From assembly GCA_028693165.1 (NCBI GenBank), contig JAQUVX010000020.1:19421-83420 (forward strand): 64,000 nt of DNA. The letters are read 5' to 3'. This document shows, piece after piece, positions 52,730 to 60,014 of this stretch (its first letter is position 1; every line of letters begins with the position of its first letter). Made by a program: the position numbers and the translations under genes. Source of the stretch: Lachnospiraceae bacterium (lineage in GTDB: Bacteria; Bacillota; Clostridia; Lachnospirales; Lachnospiraceae). The notes beneath the pieces are model-generated. The model had not been told where the DNA came from. It saw nothing but the letters and a program-made list of their open reading frames with translations, and did no database searches.

Positions 52730-52829
52730 AAGCCCTCTCCTTTACCTGCATCCCACAAATATCAGTAACAGTTCCTGTTTTATAGTCTGATTATAACATG
52801 GGTTGTTTGGAAATGCCAGAGGCAAGTAT

Positions 52830-52988
52830 CCTTTCATGCAGGAAGTTCTCCGGAAAATGAAGTTAATCCCACATCTGGTCAGTGGAAAGTCCTGCATTGC
52901 GGGGCGGATGCAATCATCGAATATGTTGAGGAGGCATAAAAGAGGGTGGAAGTACATTTCCCTTTTCAGAAAAAAGGGACTGGATTTG
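52830..52988 (+). pseudogene. Possible relic of a recombinase C-terminal region
   Basis: One rightward frame reads CGADAIIEYVEEA, then a TAA stop, then KRVEVHFPFQKK before a second stop. The RVEVxFxF pattern near a C terminus recalls large serine recombinases, but the match is short and I cannot verify it. The 52730-53000 stretch holds no other gene candidate. Confidence 0.2.
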
Positions 52989-52998
52989 CTGAAACCAC

Positions 52999-53027
52999 TT
53001 GAAATCAGTCAGAAATTTGTTTATAAT
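52999..53027 (+). promoter_or_regulatory. Promoter of the small RNA
   Basis: TTGAAA (52999-53004), 17 bases, TATAAT (53022-53027). No gene follows for more than 1 kb on this strand except the short RNA described next. Confidence 0.75.
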
Positions 53028-53033
53028 AGAGAT

Positions 53034-53128
53034 GTAAAAAGAGCAACCGCCCCTCTACAAGGGGTTGGCCTAATGATTAGATAGAAAATCCACCCGTTCA
53101 ACGGCCAAGTTTACAAGGGTGGTTTTTC
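53034..53128 (+). ncRNA. Small RNA resembling a type I antitoxin (toxin gene not found)
   Basis: A transcript of about 95 bases is predicted from a strong promoter to an intrinsic terminator (CCACCC/GGGTGG at 53090-53122 then TTTTT). Near its 5' end it carries a stem-loop (53044-53067, CAACC/GGTTG) that on the opposite strand is a terminator followed by CTCTTTTT. Convergent overlapping terminators like this are the layout of TxpA/RatA-type toxin-antitoxin pairs, and the sequence resembles antisense RNAs I associate with small holin-like toxins in Lachnospiraceae. No leftward toxin frame exists to its right. Confidence 0.5.
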
Positions 53129-53150
53129 TATGCCCATTTCTGGGTCTTTA

Positions 53151-54044
53151 TGTTCCAGTCCCTCTCAAATCAACCCTATTGTCCTTATTAAATTCGACCT
53201 TTTTTCATTATCCTGATTTACCCTTTTTCTCTCTTATTTCTCCATTCCTTTTCCCTTTTTTGCCGCCGAACTGGCGGCCTTTTGTTTTCTTTCCTCTTTC
53301 CCTTTTCAGAATTTTCCTTTTTTCTGTTTTTCCTTTTCCAGTTTTTCATTTTGAGCATTTTCCTTTTATTTTCAAGGTTTTTTCCTCTTTTGAGTCTGCT
53401 GATAAATGGTGGATTGAAGGGCAAAAGGGAGAAGAAAGAGAGAAATAAAAAAGAAGAGAAAGCAGGTGAATGTTTCTTTCCTGTTTTCTCTTCTTGAGCT
53501 TTACTTTGTTCTGGTGGGGCTTGTGGGCCGTATGTGGGCCGTATGTTTTCCGTGGGGAAGATTGGTCGAAAATACGGGGGATGGGAACAGCACCTGTTCC
53601 AGTCCCTCTCAAATCCACCCTTTTGTCCTTATTAAATTCGACCTTTTTTTATAATCCTGATTCACCTTTTTTCTCTCTTTCTTCTCCCTTTCCTTTCAAC
53701 CTTTCAGCCGCCGACCTGGCGGCCTTTTGTTTTCTTTTCTCTTTCCCTTTTCAGCGTTTCCCTTTTTCTATTTTTCCTTTTCCAGTTTTTTCTTTTGAGA
53801 ATTTTCCTTTTATTTTCAAGGTTTTTTCCTCTTTTGAATCTGCTGATAAATGGTGGATTGAAGGGCAAAAGGGAGAAGAACGAGAGAAATAAAAAAGAAG
53901 AGAAAGCAGGTGAATGTTTCTTTCCTGTTTTCTCTTCTTGAGCTTTACTTTGTTCTGGTGGGGCTTGTGTGCCGTATGTGGGCCGTATGTTTTCCGTGTG
54001 GAAGATTGGTGGAAAATACGGGGGATGGGAACAGCACCTGTTCC
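53151..54044. repeat. Two tandem copies of a 444-base non-coding repeat
   Basis: Copy 1 (53151-53594) and copy 2 (53595-54038) align with a constant 444-base period and scattered substitutions, and a third copy begins (TGTTCC) at 54039. The + strand is extremely pyrimidine-rich in the first half of each unit and purine-rich later. Each unit holds a GCCGCC/GGCGGC hairpin followed by TTTTGTTTT, and each ends in GGAACAG-CAC-CTGTTCC. Long frames through it encode Phe/Ser- or Lys/Arg-rich strings and are not credible genes; because 444 is divisible by three they simply repeat. Confidence 0.85.
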
Positions 54045-54151
54045 CGGAAGCTCTGCTTTTATTCACATTTTGTTCATAGTCCATTTAATAATTCACATTT
54101 AATTCAAAAAAGAGCCATGATTTCTTCATCTTTGTTTCCTATACTATAACC

Positions 54152-54179
54152 ATAAACAACAAAGCTGCTTGTTGTTTAT
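54152..54179. repeat. Perfect 11-base inverted repeat
   Basis: ATAAACAACAA and TTGTTGTTTAT flank a six-base centre. The repeat lies just past TATACT/TATAAC promoter-like bases and is 85 bases downstream of the antiporter stop. It may be an operator or a terminal repeat of a lost element. Confidence 0.5.
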
Positions 54180-54211
54180 ACAATGCTTATAAGATTTTTT
54201 TCATAATACTT

Positions 54212-54236
54212 GAGCTGGTAACGATGTTACCAGCTC
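54212..54236. terminator. Terminator-like hairpin beyond the antiporter gene
   Basis: A perfect 11-base stem GAGCTGGTAAC/GTTACCAGCTC with a three-base loop. The flank is CT-rich to the right and lacks a T-run leftward, so direction is uncertain. Confidence 0.5.
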
Positions 54237-54263
54237 TCCTCCCTTTTATCCCCTAAATTTCCC

Positions 54264-55187
54264 CTATCTGATACAAATATAAATCAAATACACCAGATAC
54301 ATGCCCAGCATGATTCCGCCCTCTGGACGGCTGATGCGCTGATGCGTGCGGCATAAAAACAGTGTGATCACACTGAACACCACCAGACAGAGTGCATCGA
54401 TGACTGCCTGCGCGTTGACCGCGATCGGCTTCAGCGCGGAAGACAGGGCAAGAACCATCAGGATATTGAAAATGTTGGAGCCGATGACATTGCCAAGGGC
54501 CAGTCCGTTCTCACCTCTGCGGGCCGCCACGATGGAAGTAACCAGCTCCGGAAGTGAGGTCCCCAGCGCCACAACGGTCAGACCAACCAGCGTTTGACTT
54601 AAGCCGAAGGACAGCGCAATCTCACTGGCACTTTCTACCACCAGCTCACCGCCGCACACAATCGCCGCGATGCCGCCAACGATATAGATCACCGTGCGAA
54701 TCGGGGAGAGCGCTTTGAATTCTTCCGTCGCCTGAACCCGGTTGATCAGCGCATCCCGTACCGTCAGAATCATAAATAACACAAACAGTCCCAGCAGGAT
54801 CAGTGCCTCCGGCCGGCTCACGAACCGGTCGCGCACAATCATCAGAAACAGAAGCAGTGCCACACTGATGGACGCAAGGAAATCCCAGCGCAAACGCACG
54901 GCAAAAGGCCGAATCGCACCGCAGGCTCCCAAAACCACCAATAGGTTGAAAATATTCGATCCGATCACATTGCCTACCGCGATCTCATTGTTGCCCGCCA
55001 GCGATGCCGCTGTGCTGACAGCCAGCTCCGGCGCACTGGTTCCGAAGGCCACGATGGTCAGGCCGATGATAATGCTCGGCACGCGCAGCACCTTCGCCAC
55101 GGACGAGCTGGCCTCCACAAAATAATCTGCACCCTTAATCAATAAAATAAATCCTGCAATCAATAACACATACACCATTACTCCCAT
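54264..55187 (-). CDS. Calcium/sodium antiporter (CaCA family, YrbG-like)
   Basis: Cation/Ca2+ exchanger of 307 residues with ten helices in two inverted halves. The alpha-repeats appear twice: IVAFGTSAPELAVS with GNVIGSNIFNLLVVLG, and VVALGTSLPELVTS with GNVIGSNIFNILMVLA. A GAGGG site supports the ATG at 55187. The gene has a manganese riboswitch in its leader, which suggests that this member exports Mn2+ or is induced as part of Mn2+ homeostasis rather than acting only on Ca2+. Confidence 0.94.
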   Translation of the reverse strand: MGVMVYVLLIAGFILLIKGADYFVEASSSVAKVLRVPSIIIGLTIVAFGTSAPELAVSTAASLAGNNEIAVGNVIGSNIFNLLVVLGACGAIRPFAVRLRWDFLASISVALLLFLMIVRDRFVSRPEALILLGLFVLFMILTVRDALINRVQATEEFKALSPIRTVIYIVGGIAAIVCGGELVVESASEIALSFGLSQTLVGLTVVALGTSLPELVTSIVAARRGENGLALGNVIGSNIFNILMVLALSSALKPIAVNAQAVIDALCLVVFSVITLFLCRTHQRISRPEGGIMLGMYLVYLIYICIR

Positions 55188-55243
55188 GTTTTCCCTCTTT
55201 TCTTATGTTTTCTGCGTCATATTGGTTTTTTCGCTGCGGCACA

Positions 55244-55400
55244 CAAAAAAGTGAGGCCCTTATTGCATCACAACGATACAATAAAAGTCTCGCTTATTAT
55301 ATGCGTACCGGATTCCTCCTAACCATCCTGTCGGATCGTACGGAATCGTGATGACGACAGCGCACAGCAAAAGAACTGCCAAGCTACTCCCCTTTATTAA
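55244..55400 (-). ncRNA. yybP-ykoY manganese riboswitch upstream of the antiporter
   Basis: Leftward, the leader shows the conserved AAAGGGGAGUAGC opening (to about 55397), the internal UGUCGUCAUCACG and the closing GCGAGACUUUU (about 55284-55296) of this class. An expression platform follows: CTTTTATTG pairs with CAATAAGGG and the adjacent GAG with CTC, then TTTTTT (55244-55293), which would trap the closing aptamer strand. High Mn2+ is expected to stabilise the aptamer and let transcription continue, as known for the family. Confidence 0.9.
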
Positions 55401-55405
55401 GTTCC

Positions 55406-55434
55406 AGTATATTGATTTTTGAGAATCTTGTCAA
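55406..55434 (-). promoter_or_regulatory. Promoter of the riboswitch and antiporter transcript
   Basis: Leftward TTGACA (55429-55434), 17 bases, TATACT (55406-55411); transcription would start near 55399, at the aptamer edge. The -35 overlaps the stop of the preceding symporter gene. Confidence 0.8.
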
Positions 55435-56759
55435 GAAGGAAAATCAACCTGCGCGGACAACAGCCACAGTGCCAGCAGATTTGGAAAGGCCATCAGTCCA
55501 TTCCAGAGGTCTGACAAAAGCCACACCAGCTCCAATTTGCAGACGCAGCCCGCAAACACAGCCGCCAGATACAGGCAGACATACCACCTGCCGCAGCCAC
55601 TCCGCCCCATACGCCGCGTCAGATATTCCGCCGTCTGCGCTCCCAGATAATACCAGGCAATGATGGTCGCAAACGCGAAGGTTGCCATGGACCCGGAGAC
55701 CAGAATCTTCCCCAGACTGCCCAGCTTCTGCGAAAAGCAGTAGGCCGTCAGCACCGCTCCGTCGCTCCCCGCCGGGATGCCGGACTCGCATTGGATGCAC
55801 AGAATCACCAGTGCCGTCAGCGTACAGATCACGATCGTGTCAAAAAATACCTCAAACATCGCCCACATCCCCTGCTCCTCCGGGGTCGTGTGTTCCGCCG
55901 CACCGTGCAGCACAGCCAGACTTCCCAGGCCTGCTTCGTTTGAAAATACCCCGCGCGACACACCATACCGCACGCCCCGGCTCATCAGAAATCCGGCAAT
56001 CCCGCCGCCTGCAGCCCCCGGCGACCATGCCTCTGTCCAGATGCGCCCAAACACCTCCGGAAGTACGCGCCGGCAGGAAATGATGACGATCAGAGCGCTG
56101 AGCAGATAGATTCCCGCCGACACCGGCACCAGCCGTTCCGTCACCCGCGCAATTCGTCCGACACCGCCCAGGATGATTACGGCGACCAGCAGCGTGATGA
56201 CCATTCCGCTTGCAGGCAGCGGAATCCCTGCATCCGCCTCGAGGACGGTGCTTATCGCATTGGACTGCACCATGCTCCCCATGCCAAAGGATGCCGCGAC
56301 GGCAAATACCGCATACAAGATGCCAAGCATCGGGCACCCCACACCGCGCTCCATATAGATCATCGGGCCGCACATCCACTGTCCGTCCGGCTTTCGATAG
56401 CGGTAACGCTGCCCCAGACTCGTCTCCGCATAGGCCGTCATCATGCCGACCAGCGCCGAGAGCCACATCCAGAACAGCGCCCCCGCTCCGCCTGCAGTCA
56501 GTGCCGTCGCCACGCCGACGATATTGCCCGTCCCGATCGTCGCAGCCAATGCCGTGCAGACAGACTGAAAGGGAGTGACCGCAGCCACTCCCTCATCCTT
56601 CGTATTCCACAGATTTCCCACCGTACGGCTCCACCACAGCGGCAGCCTCCGGATCTGAAATCCGCCGGACCGGATTGTAAACCACAGCCCGGTGCCAAGA
56701 AGCAGCACCATCGTCCACGGTCCCCACACTACATTATGAAGCTCCTGCGCTATCTGCAT
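55431..56759 (-). CDS. Sodium:alanine/glycine symporter (AGCS family)
   Basis: Na+-coupled amino acid carrier of 442 residues with about eleven helices. AGCS signatures are TALAATIGTGNIVGVATALT, GGAGALFWMWLSALVGMMTAYAE in outline, and GVSRGVFSNEAGLGSLAVLH. The length is normal. It is monocistronic as far as can be seen, with the Mn riboswitch promoter at its 3' end. D- or L-alanine and glycine are the usual substrates. Confidence 0.94.
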   Translation of the reverse strand: MQIAQELHNVVWGPWTMVLLLGTGLWFTIRSGGFQIRRLPLWWSRTVGNLWNTKDEGVAAVTPFQSVCTALAATIGTGNIVGVATALTAGGAGALFWMWLSALVGMMTAYAETSLGQRYRYRKPDGQWMCGPMIYMERGVGCPMLGILYAVFAVAASFGMGSMVQSNAISTVLEADAGIPLPASGMVITLLVAVIILGGVGRIARVTERLVPVSAGIYLLSALIVIISCRRVLPEVFGRIWTEAWSPGAAGGGIAGFLMSRGVRYGVSRGVFSNEAGLGSLAVLHGAAEHTTPEEQGMWAMFEVFFDTIVICTLTALVILCIQCESGIPAGSDGAVLTAYCFSQKLGSLGKILVSGSMATFAFATIIAWYYLGAQTAEYLTRRMGRSGCGRWYVCLYLAAVFAGCVCKLELVWLLSDLWNGLMAFPNLLALWLLSAQVDFPS

Positions 56760-56854
56760 TCTGCATCACCCGCATATTCTCTGTTCCTGACGGTTTGATC
56801 TTCCCGTCACGGTTCTTCTATTTATATGCGCGATGGCCACATGGTATACAGGAC

Positions 56855-57673
56855 TTAATTCAAACTTCCGTCCGGGCAAAGCCCATTGTTCACACCGTAA
56901 GCGTCATAGACCATGGAAAAATGATTCGCCGGTGCCTGTGCGATATAACATCTTCCGTCCCCATAGCTTCCATAGAGGCGCATGATCGTGATCATCTCCT
57001 CCCGCGGAATGGCAACGCAGCCGGAAGTGCTCTCCTTGTACGCGCCCTCGCAGTGAAGGAAAAGCGCCGAGCCCTTCTTGTGCACCGCATTGCGGTTGTA
57101 GCCGGCGTCGATTACGTAATCATAATAACCGGCGTAACCGGCACTTCCCACGCGCTCGCCGGACTTGCCCTGGTTCCGGGTCAAACGGTTCGAATCATTT
57201 TCCCACACATAGCTGTTGTCAACCTGGATATAGTTGGACGGAAAGCCCGCAAGCGCCTCGCTCTGTCCAAATGGGGTATTCATCTGGAACAGGCCGACCG
57301 GAGTCGTCTTATCTCCCTCCGTGCGGTTGTTGCTCATGCCGTTCTTGCCAAGATATCCCTGGGTATCCACGCGAAGCTCCCAGCCGCGCTCGCTCTTTTC
57401 GTAGGCGTAGACATTGCAGGCCGTCCCTCCGGTGCCCTCCACGACGACCAGTACGCCGGCCTCATCGGGAAGCACAAACTGTGCCGTATCAAATGACGTT
57501 TCCGGTGCCGCAGTCTGACTGCCGTCCGGGATCACCGGCCCCGGTCCCTGGTAGACCGTTACCGGCTGGCCGCTTTGCGCAGTACCGGCCTCTCCTGCCC
57601 CGCCCACAGCAATCACCGGCGAGGTAGTCGCCAGTGCAAATATCGTGTAGATTCCAAATATTGTTTTTATCAT
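56855..57673 (-). CDS. Secreted L,D-transpeptidase family (YkuD-like) protein
   Basis: Cell-wall enzyme or enzyme-like protein of 272 residues with a signal peptide (IKTIFGIYTIFALATTSPVI) and a Gly/Pro/Thr-rich linker to about residue 65. The catalytic block is LHCEGAYKESTSGCVAIPRE, with the His and Cys of the HX(n)SXGC motif. GDKTTPVGLFQMNTPFG is also typical. Such enzymes make or modify 3-3 cross-links in peptidoglycan or anchor proteins. The ATG at 57673 has AGGAGG seven bases ahead; a longer frame to 57832 is rejected. Confidence 0.9.
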   Translation of the reverse strand: MIKTIFGIYTIFALATTSPVIAVGGAGEAGTAQSGQPVTVYQGPGPVIPDGSQTAAPETSFDTAQFVLPDEAGVLVVVEGTGGTACNVYAYEKSERGWELRVDTQGYLGKNGMSNNRTEGDKTTPVGLFQMNTPFGQSEALAGFPSNYIQVDNSYVWENDSNRLTRNQGKSGERVGSAGYAGYYDYVIDAGYNRNAVHKKGSALFLHCEGAYKESTSGCVAIPREEMITIMRLYGSYGDGRCYIAQAPANHFSMVYDAYGVNNGLCPDGSLN

Positions 57674-57815
57674 ATGCAATCCTCCTGGCTCCATTCTACA
57701 ATGGCAAAATTTTTGTGTCAATCTGTATTTCCAGTTCCACCCTTCTCGCATTTTTTTCTCAGATGTGGTAAAATAAAAAGGAATCAATACCTGATCGACA
57801 GAAAAGAGGTGCCTT

Positions 57816-58796
57816 ATGCCCGGATTTACCACTCATTATATTTTAGGAATGAAAGCATACAATGATTTATCCAATAATCAGCTTAAATACGTCATTGCCA
57901 AATACCGCTGGCTCTACCAGCTCGGCCTGCAGGGCCCGGACATGTTCTTCTACAACATCCCGATCCTGCGGCATCAGGATTACCGCAATGTCGGTTCCTA
58001 CATGCACGAACATCATATTCAAGACTTTTTCGCCTGTTATCTGCGCCGTCTCCAGACGATCAAGTCCAAGCAGCAGCGCGAGGAGGGGCTGGCGTATTTC
58101 TGCGGATATATCTGCCACTACATCGGCGACTCGATCTGCCATCCATATGTATACGGGCGAATCGGCTATGATGTCAAGCATCCCAGCAACCAGACCCACG
58201 GCCTGCACGCCGCTCTGGAAAACGACTTAGACGCGCTGCTGCTGATGAAATACAAAAAAAAGAAGCCGTCCCAGTTCAACCAGGCGGCGACGATCTGCCT
58301 AAACGGCATGGAGATGCAGTTCATCTCCCGTTTTCTTTCCGAATGCATCAATGAAGTCTATTATCCGCTGTCCTACAGCAACAACTTCCGGGTGACACCG
58401 CGGATGATTCACCGCTCCATCCTGGCACTCCGGTTTGGCTGCCGGACGCTGGCGGACCCCAACGGCTCCAAGCGCAACAAGATTGCCTTTGTCGAAAACC
58501 TGGTTCTCGGCAATTCCGTCGCCTCCACGAAGCTGGTCACCGATGAGGTGAGCGATCCGCGCAAGAGCATGAACTTAGACCATGAGACCTGGTGTAATCC
58601 CTGGGATCGCCGCCTTGCTTCCAAGGCGTCCTTCCCGGATCTGTTCCGCCAGTCTCTGATCAAATGCAACAACGTATACTCGATCATCAATGCGGAGATC
58701 GTCAACGCCATCGCCGCCGAGCCCGTGGACCTGCGCGGACTGTTAAACGAACTCGGAAGCTACTCCTACCACAGCGGGCTGCTGATAGAAGATTAA
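57816..58796 (+). CDS. Zinc-dependent phospholipase C-like protein
   Basis: A 326-residue protein of the bacterial Zn-dependent phospholipase C/S1-P1-like fold. The opening PGFTTHYILGMKAYNDL, then QLGLQGPDMFFYNIP, MHEHHIQDFFACYLRR and FCGYICHYIGDSICHPYVYGR supply the expected His/Asp zinc ligands. No signal peptide is present, unlike clostridial alpha-toxin, so it is probably intracellular; members of this branch are common, uncharacterised clostridial housekeeping proteins. An AGAGGTG site precedes the ATG. A hairpin terminator follows. Confidence 0.85.
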   Translation: MPGFTTHYILGMKAYNDLSNNQLKYVIAKYRWLYQLGLQGPDMFFYNIPILRHQDYRNVGSYMHEHHIQDFFACYLRRLQTIKSKQQREEGLAYFCGYICHYIGDSICHPYVYGRIGYDVKHPSNQTHGLHAALENDLDALLLMKYKKKKPSQFNQAATICLNGMEMQFISRFLSECINEVYYPLSYSNNFRVTPRMIHRSILALRFGCRTLADPNGSKRNKIAFVENLVLGNSVASTKLVTDEVSDPRKSMNLDHETWCNPWDRRLASKASFPDLFRQSLIKCNNVYSIINAEIVNAIAAEPVDLRGLLNELGSYSYHSGLLIED

Positions 58797-58819
58797 CCGA
58801 TTCCTTCTCTTTTCACACA

Positions 58820-58866
58820 CCGGGGCCGGGTCATCCTTATCGGATGATCTGGTCCCCGTCTTTTGT
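58820..58866 (+). terminator. Terminator of the phospholipase-like gene
   Basis: Nested arms CGGGGCC/GGTCCCCG and GGTCATCC/GGATGATC followed by TCTTTTGT. It overlaps the 3' end of the convergent MBL-fold gene. Confidence 0.6.
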
Positions 58867-59838
58867 ACAATAATGCCGCTTCACACGCAGCCTGCGCATC
58901 CAGGACTTCGTCTCATCAGTCTTGAAGGCGCCGTCGGCATTGTCCCAGAGCCACTGCGGGGCCGGCCACAGGCAGATCTTGGGATCGATTGCCCTGTACA
59001 CCTTCTCGCTCACACCGTCCTGTCCGTGATGTGCCATCTGCACAATATCGGATTTCAGCTTCTTCGCGCCCACATCCTCCAGGAGCAGGTTTCCGCTGAC
59101 CGTGCCGAGATCTCCCAGAAACAGGATTGATGTCTCTCCCACCATCGCGCGGTACACCACGTCACTGTCATTGCCGTCATTGTCTCCCACATGCTCCGCA
59201 TGCGGCTCATACCGGTCATTCAGCACTTCGATCTGCACGTCATCGACCGTGATGAGGTCTCCCTTTTTCACGATATCCAGCTTCTCCTGCGGCTGCGCAT
59301 TCAGCGCCCGAATAATGGAATCCGCCGTTCCAAGCTCCGCCTCATCGTGCACCGCATACCACTCCACCGGCGCAAAATTATAATAATAGCGATCCACCGT
59401 AATGCCCGTATCCGTCCCCGCCTCTTCCTGACCCAGAAGATTCAGGAGTGCCCCCACGTGATCCGTGTGCGTATGGGTCAGAAGCCACGCGCTGACGTGA
59501 CCGCCGCGGGCTCGGATCGCCTCCGCCAGATGATCGGCATCCTCCCAGCGGCCGCCGTCGATCACGATCAGACTGCCGTCTCTGGTCGCCAGCAGAAAGG
59601 ACATCATCTGCCCCTTGGTCTGTGCCTGTAACATCAAAAGCTCGGCTCCGCCAAGAATCGGCTCCGCCTGGGCTTCTCCCCGCACGGCCTTCTCGCCCTC
59701 TGTCACCAGCTCTGCACCGGAACCATTCTTATGTAGTGTAAAACCGACTGCCACGACAAATACCACCACCAGCACCGCAGCGGCCAGTCCCGGCTTCCAC
59801 CAGCCGCCCGGCCGTTTTCTTCTATAGCTTCGTCTCAT
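58837..59838 (-). CDS. Membrane-anchored MBL-fold hydrolase (ComEC/Rec2 C-terminal-like)
   Basis: A 333-residue protein with an N-terminal signal anchor (PGLAAAVLVVVFVVAVGFT, about 14-32) and an extracytoplasmic metallo-beta-lactamase domain. The zinc motif is LLTHTHTDHVGAL, with later ligands in FLGDLGTVSG and QMAHHGQDGV. The pattern resembles the stand-alone ComEC C-terminal domain, which in known cases degrades nucleic acids or phosphonate-type substrates. Whether it acts in DNA uptake is unknown; no com genes are nearby. Confidence 0.88.
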   Translation of the reverse strand: MRRSYRRKRPGGWWKPGLAAAVLVVVFVVAVGFTLHKNGSGAELVTEGEKAVRGEAQAEPILGGAELLMLQAQTKGQMMSFLLATRDGSLIVIDGGRWEDADHLAEAIRARGGHVSAWLLTHTHTDHVGALLNLLGQEEAGTDTGITVDRYYYNFAPVEWYAVHDEAELGTADSIIRALNAQPQEKLDIVKKGDLITVDDVQIEVLNDRYEPHAEHVGDNDGNDSDVVYRAMVGETSILFLGDLGTVSGNLLLEDVGAKKLKSDIVQMAHHGQDGVSEKVYRAIDPKICLWPAPQWLWDNADGAFKTDETKSWMRRLRVKRHYCTKDGDQIIR

Positions 59839-59929
59839 ATGAGATTCTCCTTATCCAATGTACCTGTGATCTGCTCTGCCTATTCTACCAGAGATTTCCC
59901 GGTTTGGGTAGAGAAAATGAAATTTGTGC

Positions 59930-59958
59930 TTGCTATTTTATTCCAGTCGTGATAGTAT
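59930..59958 (+). promoter_or_regulatory. Promoter of the BCCT transporter gene
   Basis: TTGCTA (59930-59935), 17 bases, TAGTAT (59953-59958). A seven-base dyad TGTTCAA/TTGAACA (59958-59993) covers the predicted transcription start and may be an operator. Confidence 0.55.
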
Positions 59959-60014
59959 GTTCAATATAAATCAATTTTAATTATTTTTGAACATCCTGAG
60001 GAGGACATAATCAA

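Noticed and set aside
53151-54044. Repeats considered as a CRISPR array
   Set aside because: Units are 444 bases with no short direct repeats and spacers, and no cas genes are nearby.
53119-54149. Several Phe/Ser-rich rightward and Lys/Arg-rich leftward frames in the 444-base repeats
   Set aside because: They follow the pyrimidine/purine skew, repeat with the unit because 444 is divisible by three, and lack ribosome sites and domains.
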